A stretch of 64,000 bases of DNA from Salegentibacter sediminis (GTDB taxonomy: Bacteria; Bacteroidota; Bacteroidia; Flavobacteriales; Flavobacteriaceae): the NCBI RefSeq assembly GCF_002078605.1, contig NZ_MSJR01000007.1, positions 62,001 through 126,000 of the forward strand, in the 5' to 3' direction. This document shows, in pieces, positions 46,328 through 56,115 of this stretch. Positions within the stretch are counted from its first letter, which is position 1; every line of letters begins with the position of its first letter. The position numbers and the translations under genes are program-made. Below the pieces are notes generated by a model. It was given only the letters and a program-made list of their open reading frames with translations, was not told where the DNA came from and searched no databases.

Positions 46328-47008
46328 TTATGGAGTGCTATTAGATACCTGCAGTAATTTTCCGTTGTAATATTTATTCCCGGTTAAACTGAAATCCATA
46401 ATATATTGCGCCATTTCTTTTGCTGAAAGCGGAGCCTTGTATCCAGGGAAAGCCTCTGCCAGCATTTCGGTTTGCACCGCTCCCAGTGCAAGCACATTAA
46501 AGGACGGACCGGTTTCTTTGAATTCTTCTGCGAGTAATTCGGTTAAAGTAATTACTGCAGCCTTACTCGAACTATAGGCAGAAAGTCCCGGGAATTTCAC
46601 GCTCCCCTGTACTCCTCCCATAGTGCTAATGTTTACCACATGAGAGTTCTTATGAAAGAATGGCAGCAGCTTTTGAGTTAGTCCAACTACGCCCATTACA
46701 TTCGTTTTATAAATCTTCTCAAATTCTTCAAGACTAATATCCTCAAAGGCTTTGTTGACCAAAGCACCCGCATTATTTATAAGAATATCCACCTTCTTGG
46801 TCTTGCTCTTTAAATAATCTGCGGCTTCTTGCAAACCTGAAGGTTCTGAGATATCGCAGGAAAAAGTGTGAACATTTTCAAGCTTAAGATCCCGCACCGG
46901 CTTTTCATTTCGGGATAAGGCCAAAACATTGTGCCCGGCATCTGCAAAAAGTTTTACCAGTTCAAACCCAATTCCCCGACTTGTTCCTGTTATAACAATT
47001 TGTTTCAT
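46328..47008 (-). CDS. Short-chain dehydrogenase/reductase
   Basis: 226 residues. The cofactor fold TGTSRGIGFELVKLF, the NNAG motif (LINNAGALVNK) and the catalytic YSSSKAA with a serine upstream (NISTMGG) are present. Substrate unknown. Its start overlaps the M28 peptidase stop by 4 bases (ATGA). Confidence 0.88.
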   Translation of the reverse strand: MKQIVITGTSRGIGFELVKLFADAGHNVLALSRNEKPVRDLKLENVHTFSCDISEPSGLQEAADYLKSKTKKVDILINNAGALVNKAFEDISLEEFEKIYKTNVMGVVGLTQKLLPFFHKNSHVVNISTMGGVQGSVKFPGLSAYSSSKAAVITLTELLAEEFKETGPSFNVLALGAVQTEMLAEAFPGYKAPLSAKEMAQYIMDFSLTGNKYYNGKLLQVSNSTP

Positions 47009-47979
47009 TCTTCGTTTAATTTTATCTCCTTTTCTTCCTTATTGGCCATTTTTTGAATTCCTGGCTTAACAGCATCGATAAGATCTTTCAGGTGTTCAAA
47101 ATCCATATTTCCTGCTTCATCAGAAACATGATGATAATATTCGTAATTCGTAAAATCAAAGGTTGAGATAGTCTGTGCTGGAATTTTAAATTCCTGGTAA
47201 AATGGATAATTATCGCTACGTTGGAATAATTTATATTTCTCTGCCTGGGGAAGATATCCTAAAACTTCTTCGGAAGAATACTCATTGAATTTTTCGGCAA
47301 GATTAGACATTTCAAAGCCGGTTATATAGGCAAGGTACTCTTTCCCTTCCATAGGCACTCCCAGCATTTCAAAGTTTAGCACTGCATAGAGATGAACTCC
47401 CTCATCCTTTAATTTTTCAGCAGCATGGTTAGATCCCCGAAGCCCCATTTCTTCCGCAGAAAACAAAATAAACATCAGGCTTCTTTTATTATCCTTTATT
47501 TCAGCAAAATGCCTGGCGAGCTCAACAACTGCAACAGTTCCGGCTGCATTGTCGTTCGCACCATTAGCGATTATATCGCCATTTACCTTTTTTCCCTCTC
47601 CAATATGATCGTAATGCGCACCTAAAATGATGATTTCATCCTTTAATTCAGGATCTTTACCTTCTACGAAACCAACTACATTATAAGCATATTTATCTTC
47701 CACCTGAAAAGTATCCCGGTAAGATTCATAGTAGGTTTCTACACCATTATCCTGAAAGATAGTTGCTATCCTGCTGGCGGCAAGATCAATACCTTCAGTA
47801 CCGGTTTCACGACCTTTCAATTCATCAGAAGCAAGATAATGCAACAAAGATTCTACAGAATCTTCCGTTATATTTTCGGTTTCAGGTTGTTTTTCTGCAG
47901 TGGCCGTTTGGGATATTCCCTGGCATCCAAAAAGGCTTAAACCGATCATTATCCCCCATAAAAGTAAAAAATTTCTCAT
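47005..47979 (-). CDS. M28-family metallopeptidase lipoprotein
   Basis: 324 residues from the ATG at 47979 (MRNFLLLWGIMIGLSLFGC); the frame opens earlier at a TTG inside the preceding terminator, which is rejected. The signal peptide ends in lipobox LFGC, so it is lipid-anchored. The zinc ligands lie in GAHYDHIGEG, NGANDNAAGT and FSAEEMGLRGS. It should be an aminopeptidase of the envelope. Confidence 0.88.
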   Translation of the reverse strand: MRNFLLLWGIMIGLSLFGCQGISQTATAEKQPETENITEDSVESLLHYLASDELKGRETGTEGIDLAASRIATIFQDNGVETYYESYRDTFQVEDKYAYNVVGFVEGKDPELKDEIIILGAHYDHIGEGKKVNGDIIANGANDNAAGTVAVVELARHFAEIKDNKRSLMFILFSAEEMGLRGSNHAAEKLKDEGVHLYAVLNFEMLGVPMEGKEYLAYITGFEMSNLAEKFNEYSSEEVLGYLPQAEKYKLFQRSDNYPFYQEFKIPAQTISTFDFTNYEYYHHVSDEAGNMDFEHLKDLIDAVKPGIQKMANKEEKEIKLNEE

Positions 47980-47991
47980 ATCGTTAAAGAT

Positions 47992-48022
47992 AAAAAAATC
48001 CCGCAATTAAGCGGGATTTTTA
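47992..48022 (-). terminator. Intrinsic terminator after pyruvate dehydrogenase E2
   Basis: On the minus strand ATCCCGC and GCGGGAT arms (loop of 6) extend with A/T pairs and end in seven T. It separates the pdh genes from the five-gene run downstream. Confidence 0.8.
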
Positions 48023-48049
48023 AGTTATAGAATACGATGATTAAGGCTT

Positions 48050-49675
48050 TTAGGCCAGCATCGTCACCGGATTTTCCAAATAAACCTTAAGAGTTTCCAG
48101 GAATGCAGCCCCGGTAGCACCATCTACTGTACGGTGGTCACAGGCCAGGGTCAGTTTCATAGTATTTCCAACAACGATCTGCCCATCTCTAACCACCGGT
48201 TTTTCCACGATAGTCCCAACCGAAAGAATTGCAGAATTAGGTTGATTGATGATACTGGTAAATTCTACGATCCCAAACATTCCAAGATTAGAAACTGTGA
48301 AAGTACTTCCCTCCATCTCGTTAGGCTGTAGTTTTTTATCACGGGCTTTTCCTGCAAGGCTCTTAACATTTCCTCCAATTTGTGTCATTGACATCTGGTC
48401 GGCAAATTTAAGAACAGGCACCACAAGACCTTCCTCAACAGCTACGGCCACGCCCATATGGATATGTTTAGCGATTTTAGTAGTCTCCCCGGTCCATTGG
48501 CTATTTACCCGAGGATGTTTGCGCAAGGCCATAGCACTGGCTTTTATTACCATATCATTAAAGCTTACTTTAATATCCGGCATATTATTAATCTGCTTAC
48601 GCGAAGCCATAGCGTTAGCCATATCTACTTCGATAGTCAAATAATAATGAGGTGCGGTAAATTTAGACTCGCCAAGGCGTTTGGCGATAGTCTTACGCAT
48701 TTGTGAGTTCTTAACTTCCTCAAAGCTTTCTTCTCCTGCAGGCACATAAGCTTGCGCGGCCGCAGGCTTATCCTGAGCCGGAGCCTCCGCTTTCGCAGGT
48801 TTTTCTGAAGGTTTGAAGTCTTCAATATCGCGTTTTACAATACGACCATTTTCACCGCTTCCTTCTACCTCAGAAAGATCTATACCTTTATCCTCAGCCA
48901 TTTTTTTGGCAAGGGGAGAAACAAATATCCTTCCTGAAGATTTTTTATCCCCAGATTTTTCAGAAGTCTTTTCTGTAGATTTATCTTCTTTCTTCTCTTC
49001 TGATTTTTCTTTTTTCTCAGCAGAAGCCTTTTTCTCATTGCCTCCCGTAGAAATTCCAGAAACATCGGTTCCTTCAGGTCCAATAATGGCAAGTAAACTA
49101 TCTACTTTGGCGGTTTCGCCTTCCTGAATTCCGATTTTAAGTAGAGTTCCCGAATAGAAAGATTCAAATTCCATGGTAGCCTTATCGGTTTCGATCTCGG
49201 CAAGAATATCGCCCTCTTCTACCTTATCTCCTTCTTTCTTGATCCAGGAAGCAACGGTACCTTCCTCCATAGTATCACTAAGACGGGGCATAGTAATCAC
49301 TTCCACCCCTTCCGGGATTTCATTATCCTCACTTTCGTTTTCGCTTTCTTCTTTTTCTTCTGAAGATTTTTCCTCCTTCTCTTCAGCTTTATCAGTTTCT
49401 GAACTTCCACCTTCAAGAAGACCAGAAATATCTTCCCCTTCTTCTCCAATAATTGCTAAAAGCGTATCTACAGGAGCGGTTTCTCCTTCTTCAATTCCAA
49501 TATGCAAAAGCGTACCTTCGTGAAAGGATTCAAATTCCATCGTTGCCTTATCGGTTTCGATTTCTGCAAGGATATCTCCCTCTTCTACTTTATCTCCTTT
49601 TTTCTTCAACCACTTTGCTACCACGCCTTCTTCCATGGTATCGCTCAAACGCGGCATGTTAATTACTTCTGCCAT
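48050..49675 (-). CDS. pdhC: Pyruvate dehydrogenase E2 (dihydrolipoamide acetyltransferase)
   Basis: 541 residues. Two lipoyl domains each carry EIETDKATMEFES (lysine lipoylated), near residues 42 and 167, joined by acidic and charged linkers. A subunit-binding domain (SPLAKKMAEDKGIDL, near 255-270) follows, and the acetyltransferase domain ends with the catalytic CDHRTVDGA. It passes acetyl groups to CoA. It starts 3 bases after pdhA on the same strand. Confidence 0.94.
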   Translation of the reverse strand: MAEVINMPRLSDTMEEGVVAKWLKKKGDKVEEGDILAEIETDKATMEFESFHEGTLLHIGIEEGETAPVDTLLAIIGEEGEDISGLLEGGSSETDKAEEKEEKSSEEKEESENESEDNEIPEGVEVITMPRLSDTMEEGTVASWIKKEGDKVEEGDILAEIETDKATMEFESFYSGTLLKIGIQEGETAKVDSLLAIIGPEGTDVSGISTGGNEKKASAEKKEKSEEKKEDKSTEKTSEKSGDKKSSGRIFVSPLAKKMAEDKGIDLSEVEGSGENGRIVKRDIEDFKPSEKPAKAEAPAQDKPAAAQAYVPAGEESFEEVKNSQMRKTIAKRLGESKFTAPHYYLTIEVDMANAMASRKQINNMPDIKVSFNDMVIKASAMALRKHPRVNSQWTGETTKIAKHIHMGVAVAVEEGLVVPVLKFADQMSMTQIGGNVKSLAGKARDKKLQPNEMEGSTFTVSNLGMFGIVEFTSIINQPNSAILSVGTIVEKPVVRDGQIVVGNTMKLTLACDHRTVDGATGAAFLETLKVYLENPVTMLA

Positions 49676-49678
49676 AAT

Positions 49679-50680
49679 TTATTCAGGTTTATGTGCTAAA
49701 AACGGATAGTCTTTCTGCTCGTATACTACATCATACATAACGTTTTTCTCAGGCCAATCAGACTCTTCAGCGAATTTCTCGCATTCTGAGACCTTGTCTT
49801 TTACGCGCTTATTGATAGCCTTTATTTCGTCTTCTGAAGCATATTTCTTTTCCTTGATCACATCCAGCACCTGGGTGATGGGGTCTATTTTCTGGTATTC
49901 TGCCACCTCATCCTTGGTACGGTATTTCTGAGCATCACTCATCGAATGCCCACGGTACCGGTAGGTTTTTAGCTCAAGGAAGGTTGGTCCATCTCCTTTT
50001 CGGGCTCTTTTTATCGCTTCATCAAGTGCTTCTGCAACCTTAATCGGGTTCATAGCATCTACAGGACCACACGGCATCTCATAAGCATTACCGATCTTCC
50101 AGATATCAAGACTCTTGGAAGTTCTGGCAACCGAAGTTCCCATGGCGTATCCATTATTCTCCACACAGAAAACTACCGGAAGGTTCCATTTCACCGCCAT
50201 GTTAAGCGTTTCATGAAGAGACCCCTGACGTGCAGCTCCATCACCAAGGAAAGTAAGGGTGACAGCATTGCGTTTAAAATATTTATCGGCAAAAGCCAGC
50301 CCTGCACCAAGCGGTATTTGCCCTCCTACAATCCCGTGACCTCCATAGAACCCATGTTCCTTGGAGAAAATATGCATGGAGCCACCTAGTCCCTGGGAGG
50401 TACCGGTTCCTTTTCCGTAAAGTTCAGCCATAACCCTTTTTGGGTCTACACCCATTCCTATGGGCTGCACATGGTTACGATAGGCGGTGATCATCTTATC
50501 CTTCTCCAGGTCCATTACATGTAAAGCTCCAGCCAAAATAGCTTCCTGCCCATTATAAAGATGTAAAAAACCTCTCACTTTTTGCTGAATATAAACCTGC
50601 GCAAGTTTGTCTTCAAATTTGCGCCAAAACAGCATATCCTCGTACCACTTTAAATATGTGGCTTTTGTTATTTTCTTCAT
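49679..50680 (-). CDS. pdhA: Pyruvate dehydrogenase E1 alpha subunit
   Basis: 333 residues. The thiamine diphosphate fold includes HGIVGGQIPLGAGLAFADKY and the GDGAARQGSLHET motif (GDG...N type). The phosphorylation-loop region YRGHSMSDAQKYRT is typical of E1 alpha. The E1 beta gene (pdhB) is not adjacent. It decarboxylates pyruvate and loads the E2 lipoyl group. Confidence 0.94.
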   Translation of the reverse strand: MKKITKATYLKWYEDMLFWRKFEDKLAQVYIQQKVRGFLHLYNGQEAILAGALHVMDLEKDKMITAYRNHVQPIGMGVDPKRVMAELYGKGTGTSQGLGGSMHIFSKEHGFYGGHGIVGGQIPLGAGLAFADKYFKRNAVTLTFLGDGAARQGSLHETLNMAVKWNLPVVFCVENNGYAMGTSVARTSKSLDIWKIGNAYEMPCGPVDAMNPIKVAEALDEAIKRARKGDGPTFLELKTYRYRGHSMSDAQKYRTKDEVAEYQKIDPITQVLDVIKEKKYASEDEIKAINKRVKDKVSECEKFAEESDWPEKNVMYDVVYEQKDYPFLAHKPE

Positions 50681-50730
50681 TTAACTCTATTAATTTTAGG
50701 CCAGACAGATAGGGTTTGCCAAGCGGGTAA

Positions 50731-50738
50731 CAAAAATA
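50731..50738 (-). promoter_or_regulatory. TAnnTTTG box of pdhA
   Basis: TATTTTTG on the minus strand, 50 bases upstream of the pdhA ATG. The -33 element is weak (TTT). Confidence 0.4.
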
Positions 50739-50789
50739 CTATTTTCAATAAGAATGGAAAACAGTTTTAACCCAAAAATCACGAAAACG

Positions 50790-51272
50790 TTATAAGTAGG
50801 AATTATCAAAAATGAGCGGCAGCAAATCTTTTACCGATTTAGCTTTCACGATCGCTCCCGTCTCCCCCATAAAATAAACTTCCATATCTGTTTTTTGCTT
50901 CACCTCATATTCTACCAGAGCCTGACGGCAAGCTCCACAGGGAGGTACCGGTGAAGTTACCGGTCTCTTCAGGGAAGTAGCCGAAATTGCTATGCATTTA
51001 ATTTTGGCCTCTGGAAATTTAGCTCCCGCATAATAAACGGCGGTACGCTCTGCACATAGGCCTGAAGGATAAGAAGCATTTTCCTGATTGCTCCCGGTGA
51101 TGATCTCTCCATTATCCAGCAACAAAGCAGCGCCAACCTGAAACCTGGAATACGGCGCATAAGCCTTTTCCCTCGCCTCAAAGGTTTTTTTCATCAATGC
51201 TACTATCTTATCAGGCAGTTCATCAAAGGAATCGAAGATTTCAAATTCAGCAGATATATTAAAGGATTTCAT
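50790..51272 (-). CDS. cdd: Cytidine deaminase
   Basis: 160 residues. The zinc site is CAERTAVYY (Cys-Ala-Glu) with the second motif PPCGACRQAL. SYPSGLCAERT and GSNQENASYPSG are typical. It converts cytidine or deoxycytidine to uridine forms. In several flavobacteria cdd sits beside porV, as here. Confidence 0.93.
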   Translation of the reverse strand: MKSFNISAEFEIFDSFDELPDKIVALMKKTFEAREKAYAPYSRFQVGAALLLDNGEIITGSNQENASYPSGLCAERTAVYYAGAKFPEAKIKCIAISATSLKRPVTSPVPPCGACRQALVEYEVKQKTDMEVYFMGETGAIVKAKSVKDLLPLIFDNSYL

Positions 51273-51394
51273 TTAATTTTATTTGAAGCTTTAGAATACA
51301 GAACCCGCTTTGTCTTTAAAAGTAGGGATTTAAACCAAAAAAAGTATCAAAGACAAATATGATACTTTTTAGAAATTTTTCCGTCGGAATCTTT

Positions 51395-52552
51395 TTAATA
51401 GGAATATTGATCCCCAAAATTAAATGTAAGGCCAAACCTTAAAGTCCCTTCTAAAGGACTCTGCACTTTGGATGTCGAGAATAGATATGAAATATCTACA
51501 TCTATCATCTCATAGGCGAAACCGGCACCAAAAGAAAGAAACTGTCGGGATCCCTTGGTTTCACTTTCATTAAAATATCCGGCCCTAAAAGCAAATGCCT
51601 CACGGAAAAGATATTCTGCACCCAATGCCCAGGTCACCTCTCTCATTTCCTCTCCAAACCCTCCGGGAGCATCTCCAAAAGATTTAAAAATTCCTGATAT
51701 AGCTCCAATATCATTATATTCGGCATCGTCCTCAGCGTTTATGGTCCCGTCACCGTTAAAATCCTGAGGAGTAGGAACCAACAATTTATTGAACTCTACA
51801 TAAGTACCTAACCTATTCTCCATATCAAAGATAAAATCGAAACCTCCTCCTACCTTAAAATTGGTTGGGATAAAATTTTCCTGACCGGCATCATCATATT
51901 TCATTTTAGGTCCAATATTGGAGATATTTGCGCCCGCTTTCCATCGGCCATCAAAAGCGGTATAGGTCACCTGATTACTCTGGAAATATGCCGCGATATC
52001 CACACCAAAGCTATTCGCTGCACCGAGATCGGCTTCATCCTGCAATCCGAGGTCCGAATGCAGGTACCTTCCGGCAACCGCCATGGAAAAATGGTCACTT
52101 AGCCTTAAGGCATAAGAAAGGTCTAGGGTAAGCTCATTAGGATTAACCAAAAGAGGTTCTTGCTCCCTGGTACCACGTGTCTCAATAGAACCGAGACTGA
52201 AATAGCGCAGGCTTGCACCAAAAGCACTTCTTTCATTAATACGGTTAAAGTAATTTATATTCCCAAGGAATATATCATTAACGATATCGCTTAGGTAAGG
52301 AGTATAGGAAACACCAACTCCATGTTCAGAAGTAGCAAAAGCATACTTGGCCGGGTTCCATTGCTGGGAAAAAACATCAGGAGAAGTAGCGACACCCTGG
52401 TCGCCCATCCCGGCGGCTCTTGCGTCGGCAGCCACCATTAGGAATGGAACTGCAGTGGTTATCACCCTATCTCTTTCCTCATTCTGCGCGATCGCAGAAA
52501 AGTTATTTGCAAGAAAGACCCCAAGCAGTAAGATTGTAATTTTTCTCATCAC
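51395..52552 (-). CDS. porV: Type IX secretion outer-membrane protein PorV
   Basis: 385 residues with a signal peptide (ITILLLGVFLANNFSAIAQ). The mature start ITTAVPFLMVAADARAAGMG and GVATSPDVFSQQWNPAKYAF are typical of PorV/LptO, a FadL-like beta-barrel that shuttles type IX substrates from the translocon to the attachment complex. It neighbours cdd-pdhA on one side and gldJ on the other. No porU lies between porV and gldJ. Met1 and Met2 are both possible starts. Confidence 0.92.
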   Translation of the reverse strand: MMRKITILLLGVFLANNFSAIAQNEERDRVITTAVPFLMVAADARAAGMGDQGVATSPDVFSQQWNPAKYAFATSEHGVGVSYTPYLSDIVNDIFLGNINYFNRINERSAFGASLRYFSLGSIETRGTREQEPLLVNPNELTLDLSYALRLSDHFSMAVAGRYLHSDLGLQDEADLGAANSFGVDIAAYFQSNQVTYTAFDGRWKAGANISNIGPKMKYDDAGQENFIPTNFKVGGGFDFIFDMENRLGTYVEFNKLLVPTPQDFNGDGTINAEDDAEYNDIGAISGIFKSFGDAPGGFGEEMREVTWALGAEYLFREAFAFRAGYFNESETKGSRQFLSFGAGFAYEMIDVDISYLFSTSKVQSPLEGTLRFGLTFNFGDQYSY

Positions 52553-52904
52553 ATTAATTAATGATTAACAAATATATATTATTATTCTCGTTAAGAAAGT
52601 GCCTTAGCGCTAAAATATACATCATAAGCTTATATCAAATCTAGGTAGCCTTGGGGAGATCATCGGGCACTGGTAAGTAATAATAACTTAAATTACAGAT
52701 AATTATTGTATTCTCAGCAAGGATACTAAAGATATTTTACGTCTTTCTAAGAAGCTTTGGCAAAAAACTCTTAATTTTGCCGAATCTGAAGCACACAGCC
52801 GCCGTTATAATTAGCTTGCGGGCTTGTTTATAAAAAACAGCAAAGACTCAACAACATCAGGGACTTATAAGATTTTAAGGTATTCTGATTAAAATAAAAT
52901 AATC
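52553..52904. other. porV-gldJ intergenic region
   Basis: About 350 bases between divergent porV and gldJ promoters. I see no open frame or recognisable remnant of the gene (porU) that I would expect between them in related genomes. Confidence 0.5.
52569..52576 (-). promoter_or_regulatory. TAnnTTTG box of porV
   Basis: TATATTTG on the minus strand, a perfect -7 box 16 bases upstream of the porV start. The -33 region is only TTTC-like. Confidence 0.45.
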
Positions 52905-52934
52905 TTGTACATTTATCGTTAATTACTATATTGC
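52905..52934 (+). promoter_or_regulatory. Bacteroidota-type promoter of gldJ
   Basis: TTG (52905-52907), a 19-base spacer and TATATTGC (52927-52934, two mismatches to TAnnTTTG) lie 35 bases before the chosen gldJ ATG. Confidence 0.5.
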
Positions 52935-52969
52935 AAAGCCTAAATTTCTACCAAAAAGAGATGATTAAT

Positions 52970-54664
52970 ATGAGAATTAATGTTGCTTTAAAAGCCTTAA
53001 TAGCTGTCGCTTTAGCGGGTAGTTTTGTAGGCTGTAACAATTCGCGGGACTATAAGAATAATTCGCGGGCTACCGGTTGGGATATCAACTCTAAAGATGG
53101 TGGTTTCCAATACAAAACCGACTATAAGGAGCAGGAAACAGGTCCCGGCCTCGTCTTTGTTGAAGGTGGAACATATACTATGGGACGGGTTCAGGATGAT
53201 GTGATGCATGATTGGAACAACACCCCTACCCAGCAGCACGTCCAGTCTTTTTATATGGATGAGACTGAGGTAACCAATATGATGTATATGGAATATCTCG
53301 ATTGGTTAAAGAACGTTTTCCCTCCAAGTGAAGAAAACTACAGAAACATTTATAAAGGAGCCTTACCAGATACCCTGGTTTGGAGAAACCGACTTGGTTT
53401 TAACGAGACTATGGTAAATAATTACCTGCGCCATCCGGCCTATGCGAATTACCCGGTGGTGGGAGTTAGTTGGATTCAGGCAGTTGAATTCAGTAAATGG
53501 AGAACCGACAGGGTAAACGAATTGATGCTGGAAGAGGAAGGCTATATAAAAGAGGGCGCAAGATATACCGATGTGAACGCCGGTTCTACCTTTAATACAG
53601 AAACTTATCTTAACGCTCCAAGCCAGGTTTACGGCGGCAATACAGAAATTAGCCAGGGAGGTAAGGAATCAGAAAAGATGATTGAACGGAACGCCGACAA
53701 TACTGATGCTGAAGGCAATACTATCGGCGGACAAACTTTTGTTCAGCGTAAAGACGGGGTAATCCTGCCTGAATATCGCCTACCTACTGAAGCCGAATGG
53801 GAGTATGCAGCATTAGGCCTTGTAGGCATAAGAGATTACAACGTTTACCGCGGAAGAAAAAAATATCCATGGGATGGGCAATACACGCGTTCGGGAGACA
53901 TAAAAAGACAAGGTGACCAATTAGCAAACTTCAAACAAGGAGATGGAGACTACGGAGGTATTGCCGGGTGGAGTGATGACGGTGCCGATATTACCGCTGA
54001 AGTAAAAACTTACGAGCCAAACGATTTTGGACTGTATGATATGGCAGGAAACGTAGCGGAATGGGTTGCCGATGTGTACCGACCAATAGTAGACGACGAA
54101 TTCAATGATTTTAACTACTATAGAGGTAACGTTTACACCAAACACGAGATCAATGAAGATGGAAGTGTGAAAATTGTAACTCCAGATGATGTACGTTTTG
54201 ATACTTTAAGCAACGGGCAGATTGTGGCTAGAAATCTTCCTGGAGAGATCCTGCAAACACCTGTTACCGAGGAAGACACCTATATGCGCACTAATTATAC
54301 CAATAGTGACCAAAGAGATTTCCGTGATGGAGATAAGAGTTCTTCGAGATATTTTCAACCTTTCCAGGAAATAGATGATCCATCCAAAAGAATGTACAAC
54401 TCTCCAACTTACGACAATATCACCTATGAGGATAGTACGGGTGCTGTAGATAGAGGCTACGATTCAGCACAGCGCACCACACTTATTAGTGACGAGGTGA
54501 GAGTTTATAAAGGAGGGTCCTGGAGAGATCGCGCTTACTGGTTAGATCCGGCACAACGTAGATTTTTCCCACAGGATATGGCTACCGACTATATTGGATT
54601 TAGAAATGCAATGTCCAGAGTTGGATCAAAATCCAAGGAAAAAAATAAAAAAGCACGGAATTAA
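52970..54664 (+). CDS. gldJ: Gliding motility lipoprotein GldJ
   Basis: 564 residues from the ATG at 52970 (MRINVALKALIAVALAGSF, lipobox FVGC); the ATG at 52961 is also possible, while the upstream TTG at 52931 lies in the promoter. The body is a formylglycine-generating-enzyme-like (sulfatase-modifying) domain with FVEGGTYTMGR, YMDETEVTNMMYMEYL, YRLPTEAEWEYAA and VYKGGSWRDRAYW. GldJ is needed for gliding and for stability of the type IX secretion core protein GldK in flavobacteria. A terminator follows, then murF. Confidence 0.95.
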   Translation: MRINVALKALIAVALAGSFVGCNNSRDYKNNSRATGWDINSKDGGFQYKTDYKEQETGPGLVFVEGGTYTMGRVQDDVMHDWNNTPTQQHVQSFYMDETEVTNMMYMEYLDWLKNVFPPSEENYRNIYKGALPDTLVWRNRLGFNETMVNNYLRHPAYANYPVVGVSWIQAVEFSKWRTDRVNELMLEEEGYIKEGARYTDVNAGSTFNTETYLNAPSQVYGGNTEISQGGKESEKMIERNADNTDAEGNTIGGQTFVQRKDGVILPEYRLPTEAEWEYAALGLVGIRDYNVYRGRKKYPWDGQYTRSGDIKRQGDQLANFKQGDGDYGGIAGWSDDGADITAEVKTYEPNDFGLYDMAGNVAEWVADVYRPIVDDEFNDFNYYRGNVYTKHEINEDGSVKIVTPDDVRFDTLSNGQIVARNLPGEILQTPVTEEDTYMRTNYTNSDQRDFRDGDKSSSRYFQPFQEIDDPSKRMYNSPTYDNITYEDSTGAVDRGYDSAQRTTLISDEVRVYKGGSWRDRAYWLDPAQRRFFPQDMATDYIGFRNAMSRVGSKSKEKNKKARN

Positions 54665-54686
54665 AGCTTAATTTTTAAAATATTCT

Positions 54687-54718
54687 AAAAAAGCCCTATT
54701 TATTTAGGGCTTTTTTTT
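54687..54718 (+). terminator. Intrinsic terminator after gldJ
   Basis: AAGCCCTA and TAGGGCTT arms with a 6-base loop, extended by A/T pairs, followed by eight T. Confidence 0.85.
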
Positions 54719-54730
54719 AGCTTTAATTTT

Positions 54731-56017
54731 ATGAATATAGCCAAACTCCATCAACGTTTTCTGGTTTGTAGCGGTGTTAGCACCGATACACGAAAAATCC
54801 TTCCCGGAAGTATCTTTTTTGCCCTGAAAGGCCAAAATTTTAATGGTAACCAATATGCCGCGGAAGCTCTTGAAAAAGGAGCAGCCTGTGTAGTGGTAGA
54901 CCAAAAGGAATTTGCAGTCCCATCAGAAAAATATATCCTGGTCAAGGATACCTTAGAAGCTTTACAACATCTGGCTACCTTTCACCGTAAATTCCTCTCC
55001 ATTCCCATTATAGCTATAACCGGTAGCAATGGGAAAACAACTACCAAAGAACTTATGCATGCGGTTCTCTCTAAAAAATACAGGACTGCAGCCACAAAAG
55101 GAAACCTTAATAATCATATTGGGGTTCCGCTCACCCTCCTGGAGATGGATGAAAGTACCCAGATAGGCATTATAGAAATGGGTGCCAACCATCCTGGAGA
55201 GATAGAATTTCTTTGCAGCATCACTAAGCCAGATTATGGTTACATCACCAACTTTGGAAAAGCACACCTGGAAGGTTTTGGCAGCCTGGAAGGAGTTATT
55301 CAGGCTAAAAGTGAGTTATATAATTATTTGAAGAAAGATAAAAAACTTCTCTTTTTAAACCTGGATGATGAAAACCAGAGAGCCCAGCTTCCCTACAAAC
55401 ATTATTTTGGCTTTGGGACTGGACGAACCTCCAAGGTTCAGGTAAAGTATATCTCCGGGGATCAAACCGCCAGACTTCATTTTAATCAAACCGACTTTAA
55501 GAGTAAGTTAACAGGGACATACAATGCCTATAATATGGCCGCCGCTCTTTGCATCGGTCTTTACTTTAAAGTTCCATTAAATGAGATAAAAGAGGCTATA
55601 GAAGAATATACTCCCGAAAACAATCGTTCTCAGATTCTGAAAAAAAATAGCAATACCCTTTTCTTAGATGCCTACAATGCCAACCCCACAAGTATGCGTG
55701 CTTCAATAGAGAACTTCGGGGAAATGAAGCTTAAAGGACAGAAAATTGCCGTATTGGGGGATATGCTGGAATTAGGCCCAACCTCTGAAAGGGAACATCA
55801 GGATATTGTAGATCTGGCAGAATCCCGCAAGTTCGATGAAGTTTATCTTGTAGGGAGAAACTTCAAAAAAACCAAAACAACTACTCCTACAGTCATAAAA
55901 TTCGAAAACACGGAGAATCTAAAAAAGCATTTCAGCATGACCGAATTCAGGAATTGCAATTTTTTCATTAAAGGTTCCCGTGCCCTGGCCCTTGAAGATC
56001 TAGTAACTGTGTTATAA
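54731..56017 (+). CDS. murF: UDP-N-acetylmuramoyl-tripeptide-D-alanyl-D-alanine ligase
   Basis: 428 residues. The ATP site is ITGSNGKTTTKELM (near residue 99), followed by TKGNLNNHIGVPLTLL and GANHPGEI, then the C-terminal LDAYNANPTSM. It adds D-Ala-D-Ala to the peptidoglycan precursor. It follows gldJ after a terminator and may have its own promoter or depend on read-through. Confidence 0.95.
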   Translation: MNIAKLHQRFLVCSGVSTDTRKILPGSIFFALKGQNFNGNQYAAEALEKGAACVVVDQKEFAVPSEKYILVKDTLEALQHLATFHRKFLSIPIIAITGSNGKTTTKELMHAVLSKKYRTAATKGNLNNHIGVPLTLLEMDESTQIGIIEMGANHPGEIEFLCSITKPDYGYITNFGKAHLEGFGSLEGVIQAKSELYNYLKKDKKLLFLNLDDENQRAQLPYKHYFGFGTGRTSKVQVKYISGDQTARLHFNQTDFKSKLTGTYNAYNMAAALCIGLYFKVPLNEIKEAIEEYTPENNRSQILKKNSNTLFLDAYNANPTSMRASIENFGEMKLKGQKIAVLGDMLELGPTSEREHQDIVDLAESRKFDEVYLVGRNFKKTKTTTPTVIKFENTENLKKHFSMTEFRNCNFFIKGSRALALEDLVTVL

Positions 56018-56115
56018 GGTATTTTATTACAGAAAAACTTAGTAACAAGCCCGCCAGCAAATAATGGATAACAAAACACAATATATTTTAAGTTTGGCTC
56101 CAATAACTGGCTTTT

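Noticed and set aside
48813-49662. Serine-rich open frames and repeated sequence opposite the E2 gene
   Set aside because: They mirror the Glu/Lys-rich linkers and the two lipoyl domains of E2; the repetition is a normal domain duplication, not a CRISPR or mobile repeat.
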